DNA from: Welwitschia mirabilis
Lineage: Eukaryota; Gnetophyta; Gnetopsida; Welwitschiales
Reading direction: 5' to 3'
DNA: 64,000 nucleotides
NCBI GenBank assembly: GCA_051453625.1
Contig: JBOZIK010000001.1
Span: 213,476,970 to 213,540,969 of the forward strand
The notes beneath the pieces were generated by a model, which worked only from the letters and a program-made list of their open reading frames with translations, was not told where the DNA came from and ran no database searches. The position numbers and the translations under genes were made by a program. Shown piece after piece: positions 48,701 through 61,539 of this stretch. How positions within the stretch are numbered: the first letter of the stretch is position 1; every line of letters begins with the position of its first letter.

Positions 48701-51700
48701 TATGTTGGAAGTTATTCTTAATTGCTTCATGTTGGAAGTAGGTGGTACAGGCTAGCCTTTAGCTTCACACTATTGTTCTTCACTAGAAAAATCCATATAG
48801 CTTAGTCAAGGCCATTGATATCATCAATAAAAAGATTCATAAAACTAATCCTTAAGTTAAGTGTTGCATATTCACCTTCATCACAATGTTAAACTTTATG
48901 GAATATTGACTTCAAAAATTTAAACAAACTCTTATGTTAGTTATGAGCTTATAATTCATTTCATTTTGCAAGGTTATAATGATCACTTGATTGGGATAAA
49001 GTTGTAAATAACATATCTTCATGAGAGGTTGGGTAAGAATCACATAATTGATTTTGCAATGAATTAAGAAGAACATAGTTGAATATACATGTAAATGGTT
49101 GAAAACCTTTCCATTTCATAAGCCAAAATTATCTCAATGACTTCCTTACATTGACCAAAGCATAATGTGCTTAAATCATTAAGTCCAAATCTATAACTCA
49201 AATATGGCAACATGATAATTTCTTACTCTAATTTGTGACACACACTTCTAAAGTTGTTATTTAGGAATTCCTCAAGCTTACCTTTCATAATTGTAAATCT
49301 CTTTCACACTACACTCCTTTGTTATGAACTTCTTCTTTCAAAGCTTTCTTGTCACTTCTCCATGTATAATCTACTAGAATTCCCACTTCAATAGATTATA
49401 TGTATAGTATAGCATCTTAAAGCCTAATAAGTGAAGAATTAAATGTGTGAATTGAGTTCATTTATTTCTTTAGGATGCCAATGAGAATTATATTATATAG
49501 GACAAAGGTGATTAAGAAGGAGAACTTGATTAATATTGATAATAAACTTCATTGATTATGATATATAGATTGTTAAGATAAGTTAAAAGATAAGAAGCCT
49601 AACCACATGAACTACTATTTTGATTGATGATCAACACATACATTTGCATGCATTTCTATAAAGTGGAATCAATCTTATTTGTATACTTTCATAAATGTAG
49701 TAAATCCTTAGCTCTAAAACAAGATATTATATAATAACATTCTCATATGTGAGCATAAAAAGGTATACATAAAGTATTTTTCTAGTAAAGATTTGATAAG
49801 AAACTACTAGAGACACATGTAAGATCAATTTTCTAAAGACATCACAATTTCAACTAGGAAAGAAATTCCAATAAAGAAAGAATTTCAATCTACTTGTTTG
49901 TTGGATTTTCATAAGAAATTTAATTATTCTCTTAAGGAAATACCATAATTAAACTTAAATATTTATAACACTAACTTACAATATTTAAACTCAAAAATAT
50001 AATGAGTGAAAAAAATTCTAACACCAAGGAGTGATATGTTTTCAATAACTTAGAAGAAAACACCCAAATTTATAATGAGTATTAGCAATGACATTGAATA
50101 AGTAAGAAGACAAAAAGGATTTGGATATAATATATAACTAATACTAATGTTTCTTAAAGTCAAGTAAAATATGCATGGTTATTTAAAAATTACCAAGAAA
50201 ATCATGATAATAAGCAAGAAACATTATCTAGTTTGACAAGCCATGTTGCAAAAGTTTATAGTGCAGTAACATGTTAAAGGAATTAGTTGTAGATTGAAGC
50301 AGGACCTCCTTGGAAATAAAAGATACATGGGCTATGCAAAGCATAAAAAGGAAGGTTGAAAATTAGAAATGCCATTTGGATGCCCTTCAAAAGCTTTTAG
50401 TTGAATTTATTANNNNNNNNNGGAATCCAGGCCTAGAATTTAAAAAGCCTTACTAAATGCATGCAGAATTTGTAAGCACATTGATTTAGCAAATTATATT
50501 TATTGTCTCAAGTCTATGATGAATCTAGAATGTGGGGTCATGTTTTGTTACAGGAAGCCATTTAATACAGAGGTTAATTTTTAGTAAACTTCTCTTATTC
50601 AATCCCTGCTTTATTTTCATAAAAGATAAAATTCTCCTTGTTTTTAACATCTTTCATTTGAGTTCACTCTCTTGTCTCATGTATCATGTTGATTACTGCA
50701 TTAGCTCAATAGTAAATACGTCTCCAAAAATCATGTGATTGTAGTGATTGTATCAGGTTCTAAGTCATATAGAGAAAACTCCCTTCTTAGAGACAAGTAA
50801 ACATACATATTGCAAATTCTTTCCAACTACAATATGAATAGAGGAGTAATGATAATTATGTAAGCATTGTTATCCCATACATAGGTAGTAAGTTTCAATG
50901 ATTCTTCTTGAGTTTTCATTCTTGTTAAATATCATAAGTCTTTAAATAGTAATTTCATGTTGAAACTTCTACAGATTTAATAGTCTAGTTGGTGATATTT
51001 AAAATTATTTATTTATTTATTTTTAAATTCTTATTTAAGAGAAAGGCGAGTTGGTTTTACAGTCTTGCACATTGGTATAGTTAAGTAAGATATTCTATTT
51101 GTAATTACTATTTTTCTATTAATGGAAGAAAGTTGTACATTGTCAATGTTCTCACTCTGTGCAAGATTTCAGCAACCCAGACTCTGTCATAGGCATATCC
51201 TCATGGAATTCATTTGCATGTTAATAAGAGCATCATTTCTGAGCACTTATCTGAACTCCATCATTACTAACTTTTCTTGATCTAGATCCACTATCAACAA
51301 AAATGCTATCATATTCCTATTGCACATCCAATTCTTTTGACTTAAGACATACATTCTTGAAGCTTTCTCTCAACAAAACCCATGGTAATAGATTTAGTGA
51401 AGGCTAAACCATAGAGACATTCCTGTAATTTAATCTAAAAACCAATTTTTTTTAATTGGAAGTTGCAATAACTAATAATGCAAATAATTTTGATGACAGA
51501 AACAACAGAGCAGCGAACAAGGATGAAATAGTGAAATGGAAGAATTACAATTTCTTGTTTCTTCTTTTATTATTTTAATATGTGATAAAATACTAACTTC
51601 CTTAAATGATGCATCATCATTTTAAAGAAATGAAATCTCCCAAATCTCAAGTTTAGGTTAAAATAATATTATTTTTCTTGATAATTTTTAATAACCTATT

Positions 51701-52917
51701 TTTTTACATTCTCCTAAAACCTATAAAATTTAGTTATTAATTAATACCAAATAATTTCATTCCTTCAAAGTAAAGCATTATTTCAATGTTATTCTTTATC
51801 TTAACAAGAAATCACAAAGGTCACAGAACCTTATAAGAATTGTAAGAACAAGTTAAGCTGACAGCAAGCTGACTGTAAGAGTAAAATAGCACCAGAAAAA
51901 TGAGATTAGAAGGGTGCATTTATGAATAACTATGAATGAAAAACAATAATATAAGGGAATAATTAGAAAAAAGGTACCAAGAAAAAGACAAACTTAAGAC
52001 AAAATGAAAAAGAGTAGAATAGAGGAAACTCCTACAACAATGCTTGTAACCATAATGATGGGGATTATTTGAATATTGAGAATGCTAAAAACCCTTTGGC
52101 TTCTTTTTCTTATCCTCTGCCTTGTGTTTTACTCATTCTTGCTATTGCTCTTGTCATTTTCCTATCCTCAAATTCTAAATGCTAATGCTACTGATCAATA
52201 GCACACTCTTAGTAAGAAGTTAACTACTCTTGTAGATAGGCATATTTGAATCTTAGAAAGCTTCATGATCAGCGTTTTTAATCTATTTAATTACTTCCTT
52301 ATCAACATCTAGGCCCTTCCTTTGAATACATTTAGTTTCTTCCTCCCAAATGTCCTTGAGCATAATGCCCCTTTCAATTATGACTGAAGATAAGAATGAT
52401 GCTAGATTCTTTCTTATAATGCCCTTCATGGCATTCATCTTCTTATAAATAAGGTGTTAATAGTCTATGCTTGCTGCTTATCATCGGTGACTGAAACGAC
52501 CAGGATAGTTGTAAGTTCTATGTTACATAAGACAGTTCTACAAGACTCTAGTATTGAATTGGCATTAAGGGATCAAGTGAATGTGTACGAGTGTAATCCC
52601 ATCAAGTTCAATGTTTTCTTTTCCATCGTGGCATTAAATTCCCAGAACTATAACGTGGTGTCTTTATATCCATAACAAACTATTGCTAGATGTCATTTAA
52701 TTTTCTTATGCTTCAATGGATAAATAACATCTTAAAGTTATTTGTTTTATTCTTTAATGTCTTCTAACAATAATGTAATAGACAGGAAAGAATGAAAATA
52801 GGTAGTACGTGGATAGTTCAATTCTCCTTGCCACCTAGGTAAAGGCAATGTGCTAAAAGAAACATATCAGCTTTTTATTACACCCCCTTTTTTCCCCTTA
52901 AATTATTATTGTTATGT

Positions 52918-52920
<3 letters not shown>

Positions 52921-52952
<32 letters not shown>
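52921..52952. repeat. (TA)n microsatellite
   Basis: About 16 TA units. The homologous site in X is a mixed CA/TA tract near 44485-44515. Confidence 0.9.
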
Positions 52953-52956
<4 letters not shown>

Positions 52957-53065
52957 CATAAACAGTGAAGGCGGCTGTATAAGACCCTTAATAATATATT
53001 CTTTTCACACCCTTAATAATATATTCTTTTCACTTTATAACACATATATGTATTTTAAAGGGTTG

Positions 53066-53068
<3 letters not shown>

Positions 53069-53124
<56 letters not shown>
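53069..53124 (+). repeat. (CT)28 microsatellite
   Basis: 28 uninterrupted CT units. The homologous place in X (about 44528-44545) has no CT repeat, so the expansion is specific to Y. Confidence 0.95.
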
Positions 53125-53128
<4 letters not shown>

Positions 53129-53420
53129 AACATTATTATTATATCAATATATACAAAGAAAAGGTTTAAAATGTTCCTTTTAATATTAATACTAAATAAC
53201 TATGAGTAAGCCCGTCAAAATCATGTTTTCCTTTTAAAACATTAATCTAACTAGCAATTAACACTTTTTTAATTAGGTGGACTTTATTAGATGTCTAGAA
53301 AAACATGAACAAGGTATTTGAGATTCTTGATGTTAAACTCATTTCCAATAAAAATTAAAACCTAGGCTTTCATATTGTATATACTCCTCTTCATAATAAC
53401 TATGTCCAATTAAATCGTAA

Positions 53421-53437
53421 CCTGGCTCTGATACCAA
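53421..53437 (-). other. Primer-binding site of Y, tRNA-Met type (intact)
   Basis: The minus strand reads TTGGTATCAGAGCCAGG, a perfect TGGTATCAGAGC core as used by many plant LTR elements primed by initiator tRNA-Met. The adjoining LTR starts TGTGATGTCC at 53440. Confidence 0.85.
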
Positions 53438-53439
53438 AA

Positions 53440-53594
53440 TGTGATGTCCTAAAATTTCTAATGTTGGAAAATTTTGACTTACTCTAATGCTATGATACCT
53501 TGAAATGAAATGCTCAGTTTTCTTATTCTAAACTTATGAATGTTACTTACTTAGTAAGGAATTAAATCCTCATTCTTATCCTCTATCAAAAGCA
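53440..53594 (-). repeat. LTR fragment next to the Y PBS
   Basis: It begins TGTGATGTCC (minus-strand end GGACATCACA). It is related to, but clearly different from, the starts of LTRs 1-3, so it represents a second subfamily. It is cut by a 72-N gap (53595-53666). Confidence 0.6.
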
Positions 53595-53666
53595 NNNNNN
53601 NNNNNNNNNNNNNNNNNNNNNNNNNNNNNNNNNNNNNNNNNNNNNNNNNNNNNNNNNNNNNNNNNN

Positions 53667-53939
53667 TCAAATGTTCCTTTTAATATTAAGACTAAAGAAC
53701 TATGAGTAAGCCCATCAAAATCAAATTTCTTATTAAAACAATAATTTATTTAGCAATGACACTCTTTTAATTAGTTGTAATTTATTAAATGTCTAGAAAA
53801 ACATGAACAAGATATTTGAGATCCTTGATGTTAAACTCATGTCTAAAGAAAATTAAAACCTAGGATTTCATATTATGTGTATACTCCTCTTTACAATAAC
53901 TAGGCCCGATGAAATTGTAACCTATGTTCTGATACCAAA
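53667..53939 (-). repeat. Extra PBS-proximal internal fragment with third tRNA-Met PBS
   Basis: It repeats about 53170-53437 with substitutions. The minus strand reads TTGGTATCAGAACATAGG at 53921-53938, one change from the PBS core, followed by LTR1 from 53940. It is the leader of another unit whose body is missing in the gap. Confidence 0.6.
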
Positions 53940-55876
53940 TGAAATGACTGAAAAATTTCATAGTTAAAAATATCATAAACTTGAAACTCTAATATCAAAA
54001 TGTAACATCCACTATTCATTCTTTTAAACCTACAAATGTTTCTTATTAGAAAGGAACAAAATCCTCATTATTTCCCTCTATCAAATGCATTAATTAAAAA
54101 CTATCTATATTATTGATAGAAAATTTAAACTTTGTAATGTCCATCTCAAGAATTTGTAACTTCCTTTAATAATGGCTTTCTTTAAGGTGATCTTGTCCTT
54201 CATGATATCTTAAATTAGTTTTTTTTAAAGGGGATTTTCCTACTAATTGATCATACAATCCTTAATTGATTTTAAGAGAAAAGGTAACTTCTTTTTCTTA
54301 TGCATTAATTTTCTTGGAGAGGAGGGAAGGCCCCTTGGCCATATTTAACAGAAAAATTTATCAAAGATACATTAAGAAAACATCTAAGATTATTCAAGAA
54401 AACATCGACTTATCATGAAATCTTACCAAGATTTTCTAATAAAATTTTCCAAATACAGTATAATAATAATGCACAAATTTAGGTTTAACACAAGAAGATT
54501 CTCAAGAGATACACAAATTTTTGATTTGACAATCAATATAATATTGCATAAATACATGGCCAAAGATTTAATATTTTTGATAAATTTCATCAGATAATAT
54601 CTGGAAAATACAACCTCGAATAAACAAATTTTATTTCTAGATTTCAAAAAGGAAAAATCATCATTCCATTAAATCATAAAATTCTAGAGTAAGCTTGAAG
54701 TATTACAAGTCATATACTTTTTAATAAATAGAGTCTGTGTCTCATCAAAATAATGAATAACATATTTCTTGTTCATGTATTAAGGTAATTAACTCCAATA
54801 GATAAAGAGATATAATAATATAAAAGATTTTTCCACCATTATAGATCCAAGGATCTTTCATGAACTCATGCTATCTTAGCAATTAAACTCCAAATTTACA
54901 ACCTGTTACAAAACAATATGGGATGAGAACTGTGAAAATCTCATAGCCCCCAATATGGCTCAGGTAAAAATAGGTAGTTTGATAAGATTCTTTAAGGATT
55001 TAGATAGAAAGAAATATTGTAAGACATACACAGATAATGAACTTATGGTTATGAACGAGAATATCAAATATAATATATGAACGAGAACATCAAATATAAT
55101 ATATAGAATCTCAATCTTCATTAGCTTCACTACCTCGTTTGGCAATCTATGAAGCCCACTTCCTAATTCAATAATTTGTGGTTCTCATATAATATTTAAC
55201 TTCATTGCCTCATTTGGCTATCTATGAAGCCCACTGCCTCATTTGGATTTGTGGTACTCATAATGTTATATATATATATATATAATCTCAATCATCATTA
55301 ACTTCACTGCCTCATTCATTGATATGTGGTTCTTAAAAAATGAAAGTAAGGAAAAATGAGGAAGAGGATCTTATTCATAATTAAGTTTTGATGAAATGTG
55401 AAGAGTCATAAGAAGTACAAAGTGAAAATTGGTGAAGATTCTATGCATGTAAAGACCAAACATCATGAATGAGTAGTTATATGGTGGGGATATTCATCAC
55501 CTTACCAAGCCATCAGGGAAATAATAAATAATAATTAATCTTACATAATTAACAATAATGAGAGACTAGCAATAATTAAAACATTTCATAACATGATAGC
55601 AGTGTCGACAATAAAAAAAAATAACTCTCCAATATGCATGCAGTTTAGCATAGTTGCATAAGTAAATAAAAGAAATCATTTCTACCACAAGAGCATATGA
55701 AAGTTAAGTACAAACATTTATTCAAAAAGTATTCATATTACAATTCAATAAGACATTATTTCAAGAATATAGCATTTATAACAATTGGGAATTTCAAGTA
55801 ATTCAATATGCTTCAAATATTTCATTATACATAAACTTGCAAACTTTATAAGAAAAGTAAAAATATGGACGTGATA
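53940..55876 (-). repeat. Chromovirus-like LTR 1 (outer, 5' end of the array)
   Basis: It starts TGAAATGACT and ends GGACGTGATA, where others end GTGACA. It is shorter than LTRs 2 and 3: at about 55335 the motif array jumps straight to sequence found near 39350 in LTR3, so roughly 0.6 kb has been deleted. Confidence 0.7.
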
Positions 55877-57047
55877 ACTCATCATTTTTCTTACATTAGA
55901 CGATAAAAAAATCTTTCCTTAAGGATACATGTCAAAATTTGGATATTTCTCCTTAAGTAACTAGCCTAATGTAATTCCCCTTATGAAACCACCCACCAAC
56001 ACATCATGAAAAATCTCTTCAAGCCTTTCCTAATCTATAAAAAGGCCTTAAGCCCCCATTTTAATGGATATTGTAGTTGGCTAAATGTGTCAAGAAGAAT
56101 TATAGTTCTAGGATGTTATGATATTTTAATCATCTTCCTTAAGGGTGTATTATTTTAAGGCTAGTTGAGCAGTCCACATGCTTAATTACTCTCTCTATTC
56201 ATGCAATGTATATTTTTAGTTTTAATACAAAAATTGGCTTTTCATTATTTAATTTTAAATGTACATTAATTTGATATTAGTAATCCTTAGGTGAGGCTAG
56301 TTATTAACTAGATTTATTATTCTATTATTTAGGCATATTAATTTGGTATTAGCAAACCTTAGATAAAGCTACTTTATTATTAATTTCTTCATCATTGAGT
56401 AAGTTGTTTGATCTTATTTCTATGATTTTGTAGTCACTATTATTTGATAAATATTATGTATAATCATTCATGCTTTTCCTTATTATGAAGGACCATGAAG
56501 GATTAGAGGGATTGAAAAACTAATCAACACTCATGTGGTGGATGAGATTATTCCTCCATTTCTAATCCTTAATGATTTAATGATTTTAGTTGTGTTTCAA
56601 AAGTTTAGTAAGTCATTGAAGTAAAGGTGCAGTATTGAATAAACCAGCTAAATCTTTGGAGTACATTCATTTTCTTATGACATCAATTAAAGATCATTTT
56701 ACAAATCTCTACTTTTAGTTTCTATTTTTTTAGAATTTTATTGTAAATTAGGATTTTTATGTTAATTTTATTAAGGAAATAAAAATATAAAAATATGTGG
56801 AAGAAGAATAGTAGTTTCTTATCTAGTTTATATATGGTTTACTATACTCACATGAACAATAGTATACTAAAGGGATTTTATAAGGCATTTACTGTGCTTA
56901 ACATTATTTCATGTATAAGGACTTTTCCTATGTTTTATATTTTTTCACCCTTACTATTTCAAGAAATCATCAAATTAGGAATTTCATTTCGCTATTTTCA
57001 CATCATGCACATCTTCCTTTAATAAAGATCCTTTGGTAATAATTAAT
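55877..57047 (+). repeat. copia-2 5' LTR, right fragment
   Basis: It continues the LTR interrupted at 36816, starting with the ACTCA target-site copy. It is collinear with the detached LTR (23840-24840) to about 56870. The last part (56868-57047) is matched at 63917 onward in the 3' LTR instead. A weak PBS-like TGGTATACAC at 57051 suggests the LTR ends near 57047, but this end is uncertain. Confidence 0.6.
56036..56045 (+). promoter_or_regulatory. Likely LTR TATA box of copia-2
   Basis: TATAAAAAGG is conserved as TATAAAAG in the detached LTR at 23995. Confidence 0.5.
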
Positions 57048-58899
57048 GATTGGTATACACATAAATAATGACTTGTAGATAGAGGTCTTATTTACTACAA
57101 AAAATTTAATTTTAAGAGAATGATATCTGGAATTTAATGGGTATAGGAACTACAACATATAACTTTTATAGATGAGATAATAATTATAGAGATTGACTAA
57201 CCATGCACAGAAGAAACCTTAGGTATTACTTATGGTTGATTCTAGAGGTTTTTTTTTCCATACATTAGGCCTTATATTTAACATATCATAAATCTTTCTC
57301 ATTAGGGGTACATATAGAAATCATTAGGAATGTAATTTATCTTCTAGCTTTAAATAAGGTTCCCATTAATAGTTTGCATTACAAAGTTATTTTGTACATC
57401 TTAGAAATCATTTAACTCATTCTCATTTTTGTGGTAAGACTAAATCAAGACTCATAATTAAATAAGTAATTATCCATCTCAACTTTGTGATTCTTTTATG
57501 AAAAGTAAATTTGATCTAGCTGGTAACTAAACGTAGTGTTAAATATGTTAATAATTTTAAATTAACTCCTCTATCCTCTTCTATCATATTGTAGGATTAT
57601 AATTTAGATCTATTATTTTAACATCTATTATTCAATTTTGTATTCATTGTTTATTATACATTAGGCATAAAACCTATACTACGTCAGAGTAAGTGAATGT
57701 GCGATGCCAAAAAGGAAAAATGGAGGTACCTTACTAACAAATTGAGTTGTATGTCAAATTCATAAAAACTAATAGGCCTATAACATATTTTTATTACTAC
57801 TCACTACAAGCAGTGTGATTCAAAGAGAAAAGAGAAGAAAAAATGTATGAGTAAGAGAATAGCTATGATGCTAGAAGGAATACTGAATTATAGTCCATTA
57901 TTTTAAAAATAAAAGGGTTTACAACACAGTTTTACTACTATTAATATTCCTTTTTTTTTAATCCATTATAGTGAATGGTATGACTAAGAAATCATAAAGT
58001 ATGAACCACAACTAAGCGTAATGTATGGAAAATTAATTCTTGGTGCATTGTAATTTTGTTAGTTTCTAGAATAGATTTCCAAAGATAAACACTGTTGCAG
58101 CATCTAGTTACCCATAGAAAGAACTAATTATTGGTGTCTTGAATACTTTATTAAATTCTTCTTGTACCATCATTTGAATGTTCTTCAATAACTACATGAA
58201 TACTACCTAAAAATACTACTCCCCAAAAGGAACTAACTATTCAAGATAGAGTATATGAACTAACTTGTTATTTTGTGCTTATTAAAATCCCATCCTCATC
58301 CAAATTTCTTTATAATTATTTTCAAGTTCTTACTTGTTATGCACTGTGCATTAATTCAAATGAAATTTGATTGAATTATTATCTACATTGTTTGGCCATT
58401 CTTAAATCATTATAAAACAATGGTCTTTTCAATTAGTGTAAAGTGGGAATCATTACATTTAAAATTTAAAAATTGATTCTTAAGTTAACTAGTCAATTTA
58501 AACAATCTATGCTCCTTTTCATAAATAAAACATTTTTAGGTATTTATAGTTTTTAATCTATCTATTAATTCAAAATTATTTATTTTTTTTTTGTTATATA
58601 CATTAACACATCAGTTATCTTGAATAAAATATGAATTGATTCATTTAACATGGAATTGTTACTTTGATGCTTTAAACTTACCTAATTGCATTCACAATCT
58701 AATTTGGTTATTTTATTAAAATAATGATTTAATGATATGTAGAGTTTATACTTATATCATGATTACTAAATTGATTGGCTAATTTCTCTGTTTACAAGAT
58801 TTTCTTAGATACTTTTAATCATTATTTATTTACATGGATTATTAAGACTTTCATCATATAATTAGGTTTATTTAAAATCAAATATTAGAAGTCACTGGG
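57048..58899 (+). repeat. copia-2 leader, non-coding
   Basis: About 1.85 kb between the LTR and gag without a recognisable frame. It is longer than a usual copia leader, so part may be another insertion. Confidence 0.4.
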
Positions 58900-59960
58900 A
58901 AACAACAATAGGGAAAATGAAATAACTAGAAATTTATTACTTGATAAAGATTTAAACCACATAACTTACAAAATTATACCACATAATTAAAATGAGGAGA
59001 GGAATTTAGAAAGCTATGATATATGGAAGAGCAGGATGGAGAGGTATCTAAAGTGAAAAGGTTCATGGAATAAAATGTAAATAGCTTTTAAATTAATTCC
59101 ACATCCAACCACAAATAGGGATATAAATGAATATTATAAATTGGAGATAGATGATAGTAGAGTAGTGACAATCATTTACATAAGTATGTCAAACTTAGAA
59201 TTCAAATAGATTCAGCACCATTGCATTTAAATTTTAAATGGTTTAAATATTATCTACAAGGATTACATCAAGTTTAGAAAGGTAAAATTTTAATATCTTA
59301 TGGTATAATTTAAAAAAAAATCAAAATGAAAGAGAATGAAAACCCCAATATTACATATAAAGAATTCAAGACATTATAAGAGAAAATGAGGGACAATAAA
59401 AAATAATTTTACAAAATAATAAGGTGTTAAAAATTTATAAAACATTAACATAAACCTGTGACAAAATGGTAGTCATGGTAGAAAACTTTATGGATTTGAA
59501 CATTCTTATAGTAGATGAGTTAATAAGTAGACTAGTGCAATATGAGTTAAGAATAAAGGAGAGGGAAATGGAGGATTGTAGAGTTATTATTAAAAGTAAT
59601 GAGGAGTCCATTTTAGAAGAAGCCAATATAGAAAAAAAGAAGTTTCAAAACATACAAGGAAGAGGAATAAATTTTAGAGGAAAAAATTTTAAAGGAAGAA
59701 GTAGAGGAAGAAGTCTATTTATTTTCCAAGAAAATAATCAAAATAGGGGACAATATCTTACATAGAACAATTGATAATAGCAAAACGTAAGAGGTAGGGA
59801 ATTACAAAACATAAGAGGAAGAGGAAATCCACATTCATTACAAACATACAATCAAAATCAATGAGCCACATAAAAGAGGATGTAGTAAATTACTAGTATG
59901 TTATTATTGTTAAAAATGTAGGACATTCATGAAAAATATTTAAATTACAAATAAGCGATT
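58900..59960 (+). pseudogene. copia-2 gag
   Basis: YDIWKSRMERYL at 59014-59052 matches the copia Gag start (NYxxWKxRMExYL). A 99-codon open stretch at 59466-59765 includes DELISRLVQYELRIKE, a counterpart of the conserved late Gag helix, and then an Arg/Gly-rich run (RGINFRGKNFKGRSRGR). At 59898-59942 CYYC, a stop, KC, then Met-Lys-Asn stands where a C-x2-C-x4-H-x4-C zinc knuckle belongs; the His and last Cys positions are changed. The basic Arg/Gly run plus knuckle would bind element RNA in virus-like particles. Confidence 0.75.
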
Positions 59961-60029
59961 ACGAAGTTATAATGAATGGTTTTATAGCAAATAATCAATA
60001 GGGGAAAAGTAAGGAGTAAGGTGAAACAT

Positions 60030-60475
60030 TGCAATAAGAACAAGATCACCCATCATTTATTACAATTATTAAGAAAGATAGGAAGGAGTCAATACCATTA
60101 ACATTTCTAGCCACAATTGATAACTTGTGATATTTGAATAGTAGTTTTTAACATCATATAACATCTTAAAAGGAATTATTTCAGTCATTAAATAGAGTTC
60201 CTATGATATTTGAAGGAAGTAAAATTGTAAATAAAGGGACTATTATCATTAAAAATGAAAGGAATAAGAAAATCATTACAGATGATTGCTTTTATGTACC
60301 AAGGTTAAATTACAATTTGTTAAGCCTAGACTAGTTATAATGTAAAGGCTTTGGGGTGAAATTTGAGAGAGGAAAATGTATCTCAATAAAACATGGTTTG
60401 ACATTAGAAGTTAAAAGGACACCAAATAATCTCTATAAGAAAAATTTTGAACCTATATTAATTTATAAAGTAAAT
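60030..60475 (+). pseudogene. copia-2 protease
   Basis: At 60127-60162 the frame reads YLNSSF, a stop, HHIT, against the copia protease core W-x-L-D-S-G-A-x-x-H-M-T. The catalytic Asp is Asn and Gly-Ala is Ser-Phe. Downstream KELFQSLNRVPMIFEGSKI and YVPRLNYNLLSL match the usual KELFxSL, GSKI and YVPxLxxNLLSV segments that link protease to GAG-pre-integrase. Confidence 0.75.
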
Positions 60476-61420
60476 AATTTTTATTCATGGAAGAAATGCT
60501 TAAGACATGCATCTTTAATATACATTAAAATAATAATGAAAAAAAATGCAATAAGTGGCTTACCAATGTTGAAATTTGAAAATACATATAGTTTCAAGAC
60601 TTATATAAAAGGAAAATAAGCTAGGGTATATTTTCTGTCTATATAATACAAATGATCACAAAAATGTTCACTTATACATGTAGAGAACTATGGTCTTATG
60701 TGCACACCTAATTTTAATAGAAGTTAATACTTTATAACCTTCATTAATAACTATTCATACTTATGTGTAATTTATCTTCTAAAATTTAAATCATAAGAAT
60801 TTGAATACTTCAAAGGGTATAAAGCATGGGTTACAACATAAATAAGTGAGAAGATAAAAACTCAATGCACTAATATATGTGGAGAGTTGCTTAAGAAAAT
60901 TTTTAAAATACCTAGCTAAAAATGAAATTATACATTAACAAATGAATTCATATACACCATAACAAAATAGGATAACTAAGTGTAAAAGTTGATTATTATT
61001 TGATATGTTAAGAACTTTATTACTTGAAGATAACCTTGTTAATGAATTTTTAATAGAATAAATAAACATAATAATTTATTTTTAAAATGAGATAATAACA
61101 AAACATTTAGTTGATTTAATCCCATACAAAAAATGGTTTTTAAAAAAGCCTAATTTAGCACATATTAAAATTTTTGGGTAAAAATGTTAAGTCAAAAATG
61201 TTAAACATTGAAATAACAAATTAAGTGCTAAATTAAATGAATGTATTTTAATTGGATACTTCTTTATTAGTATAGCATATAGATGTTTTTAATTAAGTTA
61301 GAGAAAAATAATTAAAAGTTGTGATGCACATTTATTAAAAAATTAGTTTTACATAATGATAAACCATGATTACTCTAGTAGTGATTCTAAAAATGCAATA
61401 TGATTAACACATAATCTAGG
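60476..61420 (+). pseudogene. copia-2 GAG-pre-integrase and integrase
   Basis: WKKCLRHASLIYIKIIMK at about 60487-60540 matches LWHxRLGHxSxxxIKxL, followed by GLPMLKFEN and YIKGK (CxKGKQ in the family). Integrase follows: YFITFINNYSYLCVIYLLKFKS (split here over 60729-60795) matches YFxxFIDDYSRxxWVYFLKxKS, with both Asp of FIDD now Asn. NICGELLKKI near 60870-60900 occupies the DNGGEF position. The active site is therefore destroyed. Confidence 0.7.
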
Positions 61421-61539
61421 ATAACAACACCTAGAAAAGACTCAAGAATTTTAAAATCAGATGAATAAATTAATATTCTTAGATCTTTATCTATAGGATT
61501 TAAAACTAGACAACAACTACAAAATCTAAAACAACAAAG

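Larger units (their letters stand above)
48701..53420 (-). repeat. Element Y internal region, unassigned
   Basis: It is homologous to 40341-44820. No RT, protease or integrase catalytic motif was recognised. It includes a 9-base N run (50413-50421), a TA run (52921-52952) and a CT run (53069-53124). Confidence 0.5.
36817..55876 (-). mobile_element. Tandem array of chromovirus-like LTR elements (LTR-X-LTR-Y-LTR)
   Basis: It spans 19060 bases including N. On the minus strand each unit reads PBS (tRNA-Met type), about 5 kb internal, polypurine tract, LTR. LTRs lie at 36817-39893, 44836-48384 and 53940-55876, with a partial one at 53440-53594; the internal regions are 39894-44835 (X) and 48385-53439 (Y). 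The tRNA-Met PBS, the GGAGG polypurine tract and a chromodomain-like C-terminus are typical of Ty3/gypsy chromoviruses such as Tekay/Del. I could not find RT. The whole array sits inside a copia-2 LTR with a 5-bp near-duplication. Confidence 0.75.

Noticed and set aside
52850-53209. A 119-codon plus-strand frame with Ile/Tyr and Ser/Leu repeats
   Set aside because: It is the translation of the TA and CT microsatellites.
57051-57062. TGGTATACACAT as the copia-2 primer-binding site
   Set aside because: Only TGGTAT matches the tRNA-Met site well, and the preceding bases do not form a clean CA LTR end. It is kept only as a weak hint.
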